From the NCBI GenBank assembly GCA_022432975.1, contig CM039512.1:34841730-34905729 (forward strand): DNA of 64,000 nt, given 5' to 3'. Position 1 is the stretch's first letter. Each line of letters starts with the position of its first letter. Below the pieces are notes generated by a model. It was given only the letters and a program-made list of their open reading frames with translations. It was not told where the DNA came from and did not search any database. The stretch is from Begonia masoniana (Eukaryota > Streptophyta > Magnoliopsida > Cucurbitales > Begoniaceae). Made by a program: the position numbers and the translations under genes. Of this stretch, positions 45,259-57,576 are shown in pieces.

Positions 45259-46513
45259 TTTACTACACACATAAGGTAAATATACCCTAAATTTTCAAAG
45301 CATTTGAACTTCATTTGTTATGGATTCTGTGTGTTGGAATCCGGGGAACCTCAGTGATTACTAATTGGAAATCCGAGAGGAACTAGTGTTTGTGACAACA
45401 CAAGTTGCCAATAGGTGTTAAACCACATCAAACCCTCAGCCAAGATCAAAATGTGAAGGGTAATTTGTTTTTCTTGTGACAAGAGATGTACCCGAACCAC
45501 CTTTTAATTTACTTTTAAAAAAACTTTGGTTTATTTCTTTAGCTTAAATGGCATGTATGGCTTAAGCATGTTTTAGAAGGAAGGAGTGAGCTGCAAATTT
45601 GAAGAAAGCAAGTACAATGGTCATGGGAGAGAGAAAGAGGGCTGTCCTCTTCGGCCACTCTCGACCTTCCATGTGGCTGAGCCACATTGGCCATTTTTGA
45701 ATGGCTTTCTTCTTCTTCCTTTGATGAACCCTAAATGTATTTTGAAGAGGGGTATTTAAACACCTCTTAGCTGTTGTAGCAGCCACTTTTGAATGTCAAA
45801 AATCATGGATTGCTTTGAAGCATTTCATTCCTTCCATTCTTCCTTTTCGGTGAGTCATATCTGAGAGTGTTGAGTGACTTTTTGTGTTGATTTGTCAGAG
45901 CCAAATTGGTGCTATCCTTATTATAGCCTTCCTCCTTCCTTCTTTGGCATGGAGACTACCTAACAAGGTTGTATTTCATCTCTCTCAATAGCTAGTTGGA
46001 GTGCTTCTCTTTAAAGGAGAAAGCCAAGTCTGAGAAGGTGCAAGTTATCACCTTATCGACAAGTTGACCTTCCTCCATCCATTGTTCTTCAATCATACCA
46101 ATTCAGCCCTTTAAATTTTTAGGGTTTTTCATCCACTTATTAAGTAAGAACTTCCTAAAATTGCAGGTTATTTCAAGTTATATAGGAAAAGATATACCAC
46201 TCAGAAGTTAGGACTCTTTCTGTAATAAAGCAGTTTTCCGAGTAGATTTATACATCCAAATTGTTTCTTGCATATCTTTAAACCTCTATGATCTTTGGAT
46301 TGATATTTTAAGGGTGTCGTTTTCACACATTGAGTAAGATTCTCTTAAATTTTCAGCTCATTTGGACTTAATTTAATGAATACATACTGTCTGGAATTTA
46401 GGGTATTCTCATGTAAAAATCGGTTTACCGACCTGTTTTATGTTTTGTTTTATTGCTTGCCTTTTGTCCATAGGTTGAAGCACGTCACCTACTAAGTTAA
46501 TCACTCATCTCAT
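45259..46513 (+). other. Old LTR/UTR sequence of element P, second part
   Basis: No coding. AT-rich DNA. The block at 45925-46085 (CTTCCTCCTTCC, GCATGGAGACTACC, CTTCCTCCATCCATTG) repeats the one at 35108-35270. The next insertion, solo LTR G, begins at 46514. Confidence 0.5.
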
Positions 46514-46774
46514 GTAGCGCCCCGAGTCCCCTCAACCCGATTCGCTACTCATACTACTCACCCGTACGTCAAAATTGCGTGACAAATTTAAAACTTTATT
46601 CATTAACTTAAAATGTCATCGTTTAAAAACAACTAAACACTTGCAGCGGAAAACTTCTTTTGAAAACACGTTGAAATTCTCGTTCAAAGTTGGAAATAAA
46701 AAGGGTGAAAATATAAAAATCTGTAAAAATTTGCACTGTGGCCGCTCAGGCTTTTCTCTCGACACCTACACACA

Positions 46775-48425
46775 ACCTAATCTAATGGGTCGACACCTAA
46801 TCTAATGGGTCGACACCTAATCTAATGGGTCGACACCTAATCTAATGGGTCGACACCTAATCTAATGGGTCGACACCTAATCTAATGGGTCGACACCTAA
46901 TCTAATGGGTCGACACCTAATCTAATGGGTCGACACCTAATCTAATGGGTCGACACCTAATCTAATGGGTCGACACCTAATCTAATGGGTCGACACCTAA
47001 TCTAATGGGTCGACACCTAATCTAATGGGTCGACACCTAATCTAATGGGTCGACACCTAATCTAATGGGTCGACACCTAATCTAATGGGTCGACACCTAA
47101 TCTAATGGGTCGACACCTAATCTAATGGGTCGACACCTAATCTAATGGGTCGACACCTAATCTAATGGGTCGACACCTAATCTAATGGGTCGACACCTAA
47201 TCTAATGGGTCGACACCTAATCTAATGGGTCGACACCTAATCTAATGGGTCGACACCTAATCTAATGGGTCGACACCTAATCTAATGGGTCGACACCTAA
47301 TCTAATGGGTCGACACCTAATCTAATGGGTCGACACCTAATCTAATGGGTCGACACCTAATCTAATGGGTCGACACCTAATCTAATGGGTCGACACCTAA
47401 TCTAATGGGTCGACACCTAATCTAATGGGTCGACACCTAATCTAATGGGTCGACACCTAATCTAATGGGTCGACACCTAATCTAATGGGTCGACACCTAA
47501 TCTAATGGGTCGACACCTAATCTAATGGGTCGACACCTAATCTAATGGGTCGACACCTAATCTAATGGGTCGACACCTAATCTAATGGGTCGACACCTAA
47601 TCTAATGGGTCGACACCTAATCTAATGGGTCGACACCTAATCTAATGGGTCGACACCTAATCTAATGGGTCGACACCTAATCTAATGGGTCGACACCTAA
47701 TCTAATGGGTCGACACCTAATCTAATGGGTCGACACCTAATCTAATGGGTCGACACCTAATCTAATGGGTCGACACCTAATCTAATGGGTCGACACCTAA
47801 TCTAATGGGTCGACACCTAATCTAATGGGTCGACACCTAATCTAATGGGTCGACACCTAATCTAATGGGTCGACACCTAATCTAATGGGTCGACACCTAA
47901 TCTAATGGGTCGACACCTAATCTAATGGGTCGACACCTAATCTAATGGGTCGACACCTAATCTAATGGGTCGACACCTAATCTAATGGGTCGACACCTAA
48001 TCTAATGGGTCGACACCTAATCTAATGGGTCGACACCTGAGGGCGCTGGTCGACACCTAAATGCACTGGTCGACACCTAATCTAATGGGTCGACACCTAA
48101 TCTAATGGGTCGACACCTAATCTAATGGGTCGACACCTAATCTAATGGGTCGACACCTGAGGGCGCTGGTCGACACCTAATCTAATGGGTCGACACCTAA
48201 TCTAATGGGTCGACACCTAATCTAATGGGTCGACACCTATAGGCACAGGTTGACACCTAAGAACATAGGTCGACACCTGAATGCCCTCTGTTTCCATCGG
48301 TCGAAGTCTGGGGTCGACACTTATACCGATTTTTCTCTAATCGGTCGACACTTGAGCGCACTGGTCGACACATGACCAGTTTTAACGCGGTTGAGGGTCA
48401 ACACCTACAAACACTGGTCGACACC
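46775..48425. repeat. 20-nt minisatellite, mostly perfect
   Basis: The unit GGGTCGACACCTAATCTAAT repeats without visible change for about 62 copies (about 46,785-48,035). It continues with variant units (CTGAGGGCGCTGGTCGACAC, AAATGCACTGGTCGACAC) and decays by 48,425. Every unit contains GTCGAC (a SalI site). Confidence 0.97.
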
Positions 48426-48730
48426 TCTACTTCCTGCTGTTACGAAAACTTCACAATTCACAGAAAATTTTGACAGCAAACTTTTAAAACCATAAAAATC
48501 CAGATCCTACTTCAAAATTCAAACTTCCTACCATTTTCAAACCATCCCAAAAGACTTCCATAAAAGAAAATCCCCATTCGTTTGCAAACCGACTACACAA
48601 TTCTTCTATACAATTAAACCAAAGCACAAAATACACCCTCGATTCTTACTTCCAAAACAAAGCCACATCCCAGGTTATGTCGCCGTAACAAACTGCCGGA
48701 TCGTCACACGAGTGCACTCATCCAACCACT

Positions 48731-48777
48731 CTAGTCCTGATCATGCTCTTGTACCTCACCTGCTAATTCTTCGTCAC
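48731..48777 (-). other. Candidate LTR terminal exon 3 (solo LTR G)
   Basis: Opens GTGACGAAGAATTAGCAG (18 nt, then GTGAGG). Reads GDEELAGEVQEHDQD, then TAG. The upstream exon 2 of G has stops in this phase. Confidence 0.45.
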
Positions 48778-48919
48778 CTACATCACCAAACTCAACTATT
48801 AGCCTAACGCTAAGCAAGTAATGCAAATATTAATACAAACACTTCACATCTTAACACATCCAATTTTCTACAATCTCGTTTTATTTCTGTTGTCGTTTCA
48901 TTCTCGGCACATTGTAACA

Positions 48920-49195
48920 TTCTCCTACCCACGTCCCACCCGAGATATCGTGGAGTTTCAACCCTGCACGTCACCCTCCAACCCAAGTTCCACCAGAGAT
49001 TTCGAGGAGTACTGAGCATCATACAACCTCCGGCTCAAGTCCTACCCGGGATATCGCGGAGTTTTAACCCAGTACACGTCACCCTCCAGCCCAAGTCCCA
49101 CCCGGGATATCACGGAGCACTAGGTAGTCCTGCTCATCGAACGACACTACACTCTCCAGCCCAAGTCCCACCTGGGATATCACGGAGTACACAGC
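48920..49195. repeat. Short degenerate tandem repeat in LTR G
   Basis: About four copies of a 70-90-nt unit containing CCAAGTCCCACCCGGGATATC and ACGGAG, in intron 2 of the shared LTR layout. Confidence 0.75.
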
Positions 49196-50273
49196 ATCTG
49201 TTAATTACGTATTTTCATACCATACTACTCATCCAAACCATGGAAATTCATTTTCATCTACTAGTGTACTTTTCAAAAACCATGATGCATGCCAAACTAA
49301 ACACACTGCCAACATACATGATAACCATACAATACATGCATACAAATCACAACCATATATTCCTAATGAACTGTGATGTAGGCCCGAAGGCAACACGCAA
49401 GCATACATTACTTACCTGGCCTCCTTAGCTAACCTCGTACTTGTACGCTATATCAGGAACTCGTCTGAACCTAAAACCATAATGCAATCCATCAGTTTAA
49501 TCCTCCTCATCTAGTACCTAAAGAAAACTAAAAACCACTAAACCCGAATTCTCACCGTTTTTTGCCAAACTTCTTAATCACGTAACTAATCATACACTTA
49601 TCCGTTTTTGATGATTCAAGGCTCTACGGACTCCTTAGGATGTCCACTTGCTAAAAGGTTTGGACAGTTTAACCAAATAATACAATGGGCTCGATCGTTT
49701 TTCACAAAAACCAAACTGCCATGCACACTCAACTTTTCCAGATTTTTGGCCTCTTCCAAAAATCCAACTACTCATCCATACTATCCTCTAATCATCTTTA
49801 AACACCCAATAAGGAAAGATTTCTACAATTCTCCCACCAATTTCGTGCAACCCTAGCCCTCACACAACAACCCTAACTTAAACCCCTCCATAACTCAACC
49901 TAATCCACTCTCAACTCCTTTATCTAGCTAGTAAACGAATAACCCTTGAAAAATTAGAGAGAAACTTACCTAGGATTGAAGAAATCAAAAGAGGAGAATG
50001 AGGGTTCATGTTCTGCAGAGTCACCAACGAAAGGTAGAAGAGAAGAGAAGAGAAGAATGCTTCCTTTTCTTTTTACGCTAAAGCCCATTCCTTCCCCTAT
50101 CTTTTTATTTTATTTAAATTACCATTATGCCCTTGGTTAATTAAATCTTACACTTAATAATTACTTCTACCACATTCCTTTAATCCAATACCTTTTACTT
50201 ACATCAATTCCCATAAATTTGTAATGCACTGTACATTTATAAAAACTAAGCCGATAAATTCTCAGGTGTTACA

Positions 50274-52083
50274 TCGCATCTATAATGGAGGCACTGCGTA
50301 ATCTATTGAGCATTGGTATGTCTCAAAATTCTTTAATGACTCAAGTGGCTTATTTATGAGTTTGCTTGGCTGAACCCGTCGATGTTTGAGAGTAGTGCAA
50401 ATCCGATCGATGCAGAAAATTGGACTAAGAAGATGAAGCGTAACTTTGGATCTCTTCAGGTTTCAAATGAATATCAAGTTGGGATCACTATCAACTAGCT
50501 GGAGAAGTTACCTTTGAGCAGGTGGAATGCAATGAAATCGAGCTTCAATGTACAGTCTATGGAGTGGAAGGATTTCGTTGAAGTGTTCAGAGGACAATAT
50601 AGTAGCAGGAGCCACCATGATTGTTGAGAGCTTTTAACAAGCTGGCTCAGGGGACGATGATGGTGATGGAGTACTAAGCTAAACTCTATGAGCTTCTACC
50701 CTAATTTGAGGAGATTTTTTAGGGCCAGATTATTAAGTTACAGCAGGGCTTGAGGCTAAAGCTACAGCAGGGTGTGGCTATGAATCAATATGACTCTCTC
50801 CTAAAGGTTTGTGAGGCTGCTCGGAGGATGGAGAGAGTGTTTGATGCTAAATATAGGAGTCTGCAAGAGAAGTTGACTAAGAAGGAGGTGAGGAAAGTGA
50901 AAAAGAAGAACTAAGAGAGATTCCAAGGATAGGGATCCAGTGGGAGTCAGACCCCAGGTGCTAGTAGTGGATCGTATAGCAGTGGACGACACAACCCATA
51001 TGTTTATCATACCTAGGGACAAGCATGGCATCTAAAAAGGAATTTCCTGCAGAACCAGAAACAGCAGCCAGCACATAAGTCTTTCTCATCTTCTCAAGGT
51101 AGTGCTGCTCGGACTACTCTTAGAGGCAGACGTTGTTTTGGTAGGTAGTCATTCCAGCAGTATCAGCCGACCAGTCTAGATTTACAGAGGCAGACTGTAT
51201 CATAAGAACTACGGGTCTAGTGCTTACCCGTAGTAGAGGTCAAGCAAGGTTAGAGAGTAGTCTTTTTAGAGAAATGGTGTTGGTCCTAGTTCCTCCAGAG
51301 GAAGCCGTGGAATTGGCCACAAGAGTAAGGAGAAAGCCTCCAGTCAAGCTTATGCAGTTGATGGAACTGAGTACCACTATGATCAAGAGGAAAAGGACAT
51401 CATCGATGATATTATCTTTATTTCTCACTCTTTTTATCGGGTGTTGTTCGATACCAAGTTGACGCTCTCTTTTATTTCTTCTATCCTTGCATCTATTTTG
51501 GGATTTTCTCTAGAGGAGATAGAATCTCCATTAGTGCTTCGCACTCCATTAGGTGTCTAGAGTGGAGTGTCGTCTATTTGTAGGTTAGTTTGTGTGGTCA
51601 TTTACGATTGCAAGTTTTCTACAAACTTAGTGGTCATACCAATGAGTCAGTTTTATGTGATTCTTACTATGACCTGGTTGATGAAGTATAAAGCGACTAT
51701 GGAGTGTCACTGGTGGAGGGTCACAATTGTCTTAAATAGTTGATACATCGTCGTCTACTCAGTAGTTGTAGTATTGTGATGAATAATCCTATTATGAAGG
51801 CTTCTTTGGTTGGCCATAATGAATTAGAGTAGAATGAGAATCTCTAGTTTGCTGATGTGGATGGTGAGACCATTGGCCAAGACATGGGTATCTGATTTGT
51901 TAAAGAGTTTCCATATGTGTTTTCTGATGAGTTGTCAGGGTTGCCTTCAGACCAAGAGATTGAGTTTCATATTGATCTAGTTCTTGGAGTTCTTGGCACT
52001 AACCTAGTTTCAATTCCTTTCTATAAGATGCCACCTGCAGAGTTTTCTGAGTTGAGGAAACAATTGGATGAGTTGATTGGGCA
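50274..52083 (+). pseudogene. Decayed gypsy gag-protease fragment
   Basis: Gag core pieces (ANPIDAENWTKKMKRNF, LPLSRWNAMKSSF, WKDFVEVFRGQY), then Gln/Ser-rich linkers near 50900-51150. A protease remnant follows near 51440 (VLFDTKLTLSFISSILASILGFS, where DTG has become DTK), then FSDELSGLPSDQEIEFHIDL, the segment that precedes RT. Stops and frameshifts are dense. RT and the rest are absent. Whether this belongs with P is unclear. Confidence 0.7.
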
Positions 52084-52701
52084 ATGATGAGTTTGGGTGT
52101 TGTCTCAATCCTAGATTATAGGTTGTGGAATAAGTATTGTTCTTCCTGTTCAAATTTAGATTATGTTGTAATTTCCAACATAGCAAACTGACTCTGGATT
52201 CTAATGAAAATTTGCAAACGAAGACTCTCCTCCACAATAGGTGGAAATGATTGTTGCAACATGTTGATGTGCTCCATGTGTCATATTCTTTATCATGTTA
52301 GCTAACAAGGATACCCTAGTCATGAGTGTTTTCATGGCATCGAACTTGTGTACTCGAGCAACTTTGAGAGTTAGTGCTACTCCACTGATAATTGTTGTTG
52401 AATAACCTTCCTAAATTTTATAGGTCTCATCGTAAGGTTTGGATAAAATTGCACTATTTGATGAAGCATCAATAATGGATTGGGCTTCGACAACTAGGAC
52501 CATTGTAAAACATCTCCATTTGAATCCATTTTGGCATCTCATATTGTGGACATCTTCTCAATAGTTCTTTTAATTTCTCCCACGCTTCATACACTAACTT
52601 TCCATCGAATTGTTAGAAAGAAGAGATGTCATTCCCCAACATGGCAATCTTGGTTTGTGGGAAGTATTTCATCAAAAAATTCTCTGACAAACCTTCCCAT
52701 G
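52084..52701 (-). pseudogene. Athila-like gag fragment
   Basis: Minus strand from 52701: TWEGLSENFLMKYFPQTKIA, then after a TAG QFDGKLVYEAWEKLKELLRRC, MPKWIQMEMFYNG and, after a frameshift, IDASSNSAILSKPYDETYKI. The order matches the Gag of Athila/Tat-type gypsy elements, a different clade from B and F. It is interrupted by LTR H. The N-terminal part would lie beyond H, I and J and outside the window. Confidence 0.7.
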
Positions 52702-54260
52702 TGTAACACCCGATATTTTTTGGCCATGTAACTGCCACTAAATCTATTGGAATGGAAGATATTCTCTATTGATGTAATAAATATTTTTTTGGAATTCGGA
52801 CGCTGAGAATTTTAAGGGTTTAAGAAAAATGGAACGGAAGGAGAAAGTCAAACAGCCCAGAATTTCGGTATTCCGTTTATTAAGGTTAAATTCATAAATA
52901 TAGTAAATTAAGTCCGTTTTGCGAATGAGAAGTTTTGTTAGAACCCTAGGAAATAATTGAAATATTTAGAGGAATAAGAAAATTTCGGAGAATCTAAATC
53001 GATAGGCTAAATAACGAAATAGGTGGAACATTAGGGTAAGGGGCTAAGAGGTAATTTTGAGTTAATGTTATTTTATAAAACCCAAAATTTCCCCCTCCCC
53101 CCTTCTTCATTTATGGTTCTCCTCCAGAGAACATTTCCCCCTCCCCATTTTGGCGATTCCTCCCTCTCTCAACGCCCTCTCCTCACGTGGCCGATTCTCC
53201 TCCAAACTCCGGCAATTTTCTTCCTCCATTTTCTTCCACAATCAAGCCCTAGGTAAGTTTCGTGTAATCTAAATGGTTTAGTTCTGATTTTTAGGGTCGA
53301 AAACGATTAGGGTTTACCGATTTAGGGTTGAGAAACTATAGGTTTATGTTATAAATTGTTAGGTTTTCTGTATTTATGACCTTTGATGATAGATTAAAAG
53401 TTTTCATCGATAGTTAGGTTAAAATCGGTGGTTGAACGATATAAATGCCCTTAATGTTAGCTTAGAGAATTTGTGAGCGCAAAGTGCTCGGTGAAATGCC
53501 TGAATGAGATAATTTGAGATTTTTAGGAGTTTCGTTTAATAATGGAAATTGTTAGTTTAGGATCGGCTCTAATGACGAATTTTGATATGTCTTAGGTGGA
53601 CACGGCTTATGGGAGGTGCTCGACTTGCTAAGGACATCAGGTAAGTTCATACGTATAGGTTGGCCCTTAAGGCCCTACATCACGGGGTACTAGGTTTTTA
53701 CGTTATCGGTTTGTTGACGGGTAGTTAGGTCGTAGATTATGCCCTAAGTAAATGTGTTTGCTTTACGTATTGTATTAATGACCTGTCGTCTATTTGTGCT
53801 TCGAGAATTGTCTTTTCATTACGTTACGTCTATGCACAATGTATGTTCATGCATTACGTTTTTCACTAAATTCATGCAAAACATTTTATGCACGTGATTT
53901 GAAGTAAGAAAGATAAAATATGTAAATGTAAAGTACGGTTAAGTGTGGGACGGGTGCTGGCATATGTTTTGTCCTTCTCTGGGACTTATGTAAAACCGTC
54001 CTCGCTGCGGAAAAACATGTGATTTTATTTCTCCTCAAACATGTATTTTATCCCTCCTTAGGACACGACAAAAGTACTAACCATGTTAACCCACGTCAAG
54101 TACGTAATGTAATGTTTTCCACTCCCTATAAGCCCCACTTATACCACATGTCCACTTGAACATAAATCTAAAGTACTGTTCATGTATTTGAATTGTTCAT
54201 GCATAGCATGTGCATATTTTCGCATTTTATGATCTTACTGAGCTTTAGGCTCATTAGTTG
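52702..54260 (+). mobile_element. LTR H, left part, cut by later insertions
   Basis: Starts TGTAACACCCG after the likely target site CCATG (52697-52701). U3 motif AAATTAAGTCCGTTTTGCGAATG near 52910, leader near 53090-53250, intron 1 at 53253-53595 (AG|GTAAGT ... CTTAG), exon 2 at 53596-53640 with donor CAG|GTAAGT. Intron 2 continues to TTACTGAGCTTTAGGCTC, where insertion I begins at 54261. Whether it is a solo LTR or a full element cannot be seen. It is closest to LTR A. Confidence 0.82.
53596..53640 (+). other. Candidate LTR exon 2 with both introns (LTR H)
   Basis: A 45-nt segment starting GTGGACACGGCTTATGGGAG, clearly homologous to 1690-1734 of element A. Here a 343-nt intron-like segment precedes it (53253-53595). 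It is open and ends LDLLRTSG in the shared frame. Confidence 0.58.
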
Positions 54261-54451
54261 TGTAACACCTAGGAATTTTCTATATCGCACATAGGCCTTG
54301 GATTAGACAGTTAGGGTAGTTTAATGTTAAATGATGAAGGGTTCAAAAGTAATGTAAGGACAAGAAAAGAGTTTTGACAAGTCAAAACAAAAAGAGGTTT
54401 GAAAAGTCAAATTTAGTTATGAACCAATAGGAAGCAAATAGAAAGTTATTA
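54261..54451 (+). mobile_element. Left end of insertion I
   Basis: Starts TGTAACACCTAGG after the presumed target site AGTTG (54256-54260). Only 191 nt precede the J insertion. The terminal sequence fits an LTR start; nothing else can be said. Confidence 0.6.
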
Positions 54452-54579
54452 TGTAACGACCCTTAAAACTATTCCTAATTTTTCAGTATTATATTTTTTT
54501 TTTATAACTTTCTAGTAAATCCCTTTATTAAATTGATAAGTCAAAGTATAAATTGTTGAAACATATTTAAAAATCACTC

Positions 54580-54980
54580 ACAAAACACATCCACGGATCA
54601 CTCACAAAACACATCCACCGGTGACTCACAAAAACACATCCACCGATCACTCACAAAACACATCCACCGGTGAACAGTAACATTCAACATCCACCGGTGA
54701 CGTCAGTCGGATGACTTATTCACCCAGCATCCACCGATCCATAACACTCGACATCCACCAGCGATGTTAGCCGGATGACTTATTCACCCAACATCCACCG
54801 GTCAACAGTAACCGAACACATCTGCCGGTTGACTTTGACCAAACACTTATACAGACTTCTGCCGATCACAAAACGACAAAATCTATTGCCTACATCTACC
54901 GCTCAACAGTAACCGAACACATCTGCCAGTTGACTTTGACCAAACTCTTATATAAACCTCTGCCGATCACAAAACGACAG
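54580..54980. repeat. CATCCACCGGTGA-type repeats in LTR J
   Basis: Irregular tandem units with CATCCACCGATCACTCAC, CATCCACCGGTGA and a longer duplicated block with CATCTGCCGGTTGACTTTG (about 54815 and 54920). Related words occur in the 61-nt repeat of LTR D. Confidence 0.75.
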
Positions 54981-55311
54981 AAGTTTACTACTTAACCATA
55001 ACCCATACAAATTCCCCCCCGTACTTGCACATCATTTACTCAGAAGTTCCAAAACCACTAAAAATAACATTCTCTATTTCCGGAGACATCAAAATGAACA
55101 TTATATACATATATATTCACAAACTATCCATACCTAGCGGAAGCTATCAAAAATATCATCAAAACATAATTTTCAACATATCCAGATACCAAGCATCCTA
55201 ATAAGAGTTTCTATACATTTCATCAAAATATCATCACCCAAAACATTTAACCTATGCTCCAACGGGTCAAGTGTGCATCGACTACGCCAACCGCTCCCCA
55301 AACATCCTCCT

Positions 55312-55367
55312 TCAAGCTGCAAGCTCGTCTGAGAGAGGAAAATCCTCCTCGCCTTGCTCTATATCAC
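55312..55367 (-). other. Candidate LTR terminal exon 3 (element J)
   Basis: Opens GTGATATAGAGCAAG after TGGTGTAG; the second donor-like site is GCGAGG here. Reads GDIEQGEEDFPLSDELAA, then TGA. Confidence 0.45.
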
Positions 55368-56173
55368 CTACACCAAAAAGACACCTATGAGATAAAGATC
55401 TCAATAAATTCTACGTAAATGTCAATACATGATCATGTATGCTCAATGCCAAGAAAACCGTTCATGTTATTTCATATATCGGTACGTGTCAGTTTATGGT
55501 TATCGGAAACGCTCGACAGATGGATAGAGCACATCAAGTAGTTAGAAAGCCCACATCATCTGAAGGGAGGAAAACCCGCTCACCACGGAACGCCAGGTCT
55601 GAACCTCATCCCTGATAACCCCATGCCATGGTTGTTTACTGTGATACTTTACTTGCCTTTACATGCATGTTCTTTTCATGAAACCCATGCGTAAATTCAT
55701 TTTCATGACGTTTTGAAACCATGATGCATGAACAGTTCAATATGCACAATATAACATATATAACGTGAATACCATCAAAACCTCACAAATACAATCAAAA
55801 CATCACAAACACAGACTACAAAGTAACTAACCCTAAACTACCTAACCAAAGCAGTTAAACAGGCAAAGCACCAACATTCACCAACAATCCTCAAGGGACA
55901 AAGCTTGACATATGGTGTAGGTCAATCGGCCATAGTAAGTCACAAGAACTTACCTCAAGTCCTCAGCACACCAAGCACTATCCGTGAGCTTGTTCACCTA
56001 AGACAATTTATAACACACGGCATTAGAACCGAGTTTAAACCAATCCTACTCCATTAATTCCACTTAACTATCCTCCATAATCATAAATGCCTTATTATCA
56101 TTCAACATTCCAATAGCTAACGATTTCTAACTTCCATCGGCAATTTCTAACGAAACCCTATTTGAATAACAAC

Positions 56174-56821
56174 TTTGGCAACGGATCCCATAAGAACTCC
56201 GAAGTTAAAAGTTCTTCGGCGAGAGCAATTCCAGGTTGGGTGACCTTCTGGGAAGTTCTCGCCAAACAAAGCCGTGAGGGGAGGATATTGGGCTACGGCC
56301 CAATCCCCAGAGCGGACAATATCTTGCTGGGAAAAGGGGTCGTTACAAATGGTATCAGAGCATGTACCCAACCGGAAATGTGGCCAACGAGGACGTTGGG
56401 CCCCCGAGGGGGGGTGATTGTGATGACCCGAATGTGCACGTATGGTACGACTGCGGGGCAAACCTCGGGTTGCGGGGCAAACCTCGGGATCTAAGCCGAG
56501 TATAGGCGAATCCCGGACTCGAGTATAGGCGAATCCCGGGTCGTAAAAAGGGGGTTGTCACAATCCCACATTGCTTGGGGAAGTATGTGGAAATGAAACA
56601 TATGTAAAGAGACCCTCCCAACATAGCAAGACGCGTTTTGGAGCACGATTGGCAACGGATCCCATAAGAACTCCGAAGTTAAAAGTGCTTCGACGAGAGC
56701 AATTCCAGGTTGGGTGACCTTCTGGGAAGTTCTCGCCAAACAAAGCCGTGAGGGGAGGATATTGGGCTACGGCCCAATCCCTAGAGCAGACAATATCTTG
56801 CTGGGAAAAGGGGTCGTTACA
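56174..56821 (+). mobile_element. Second Cassandra copy, 5' LTR truncated
   Basis: Partial LTR 56174-56347 starting at GGCAACGGATCCC (the first ~90 nt missing), PBS AATGGTATCAGAGCAT, internal domain to 56555 with purine run AAAAAGGGGGT, and full LTR 56556-56821. No TSD because the left end is lost. Internal sequence near 56448-56540 differs from the other Cassandra copies and contains two small direct duplications (TGCGGGGCAAACCTCGGG twice; GTATAGGCGAATCCCGG twice). Confidence 0.88.
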
Positions 56822-57294
56822 CGTTGAATGTGAAAAAGCGTAGGGGTGGAGAGAATTTTCGTGGCTATGAAATTTAAATGAGAGAAAGAGTGAAAGTGAA
56901 TGTGGTTTCTCGTAAGGGAGGGAAAAGGAAGGTGTTGCCTTCGCCAAGCTTCTCCCACAAGTTTTGACACTTGTCACACTCTCACTTGGTGCTCCCAACT
57001 TCCCCCTTTGTACTTCCTAATTGTCCCCTCCATCCAATTGCTTGTTTGGTTGAATTTAGTTTGGTTTCTCCTACTTATCTCGTTATTTGACTAACTATTC
57101 GTTTTCTCCAAATTTCTTTATTTCACCATAAATTCTAATTTATTATTTAGGTCCCAATAAAACTTTTCGTTCACAAAACAGACTTAATTTGATATTTTTT
57201 CAAAAATGCTATTATTTATTGAAATTAAAAAATCTCGTAAAACCGGGTGTTACATTCTATCCACCTTAATTTAAATTTTGTCCTCAAAATTTGA

Positions 57295-57576
57295 CTATAC
57301 AAACAGTTCAGGATACTTCAACATCATATCCTGCTGCCTCTCCCAAGTAGCCTCCTCAACATCATGATTCCTCCACAAAACCTTTACCAGAATGATTTTC
57401 TTATTGCGTAACTCCTTTATAGAGGTCTCTAGAATCTGCACTGGCCTCTCCACATAGGTTAGTGTTGGTTTCACCTCGATCTCCCTTGTCTCTATGACGT
57501 GTGACGGATCACGCACGCATTTTCTGAGCATGGACACGTGAAATACATCGTGAATACCTTCCATAGATGCCGAGAG
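57295..57576 (-). pseudogene. Chromodomain-like integrase tail, element J
   Basis: MEGIHDVFHVSMLRKCVRDPSH ... RPVQILETSIKELRNKKIILVKVLWRNHDVEEATWERQQDMM. In frame with the upstream integrase except for one TAG at about 57579-57577 where B has CAG or Gln-like sequence. Likely the chromatin-targeting tail. Confidence 0.85.

Larger units (their letters stand above)
46514..50273 (-). mobile_element. Solo LTR G
   Basis: Starts TGTAGCGCCCC and ends CTCAGGTGTTACA on the plus strand. The flanks TCTCA (46509-46513) and TCGCA (50274-50278) are a TSD with one mismatch. No internal coding region. In LTR sense: donor CCAG|GTAAGT near 49413, intron 2 with repeated CCCGGGATATCACGGAG units (48925-49195), acceptor GATGTAG at 48778, exon 3 at 48777-48731, then a very large 20-nt minisatellite occupying the slot where other LTRs carry GATC palindromes. 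Confidence 0.85.
54452..57254 (-). repeat. 3' LTR of element J with Cassandra inside
   Basis: Plus-strand start TGTAACGACCC, end CGGGTGTTACA. In LTR sense: AAACGAAAAG-type U3 near 57170, candidate exon 2 near 55999-55956 (44 nt, with a stop), exon 3 at 55367-55312, and a region of CATCCACCGGTGAC and CATCTGCCGGTTGAC repeats (54580-54980) in the palindrome/minisatellite slot. Cassandra sits in the leader. Confidence 0.88.

Noticed and set aside
46775..48425. Centromeric satellite
   Set aside because: A 20-nt unit confined to one solo LTR. Nothing in the window shows it outside that LTR.
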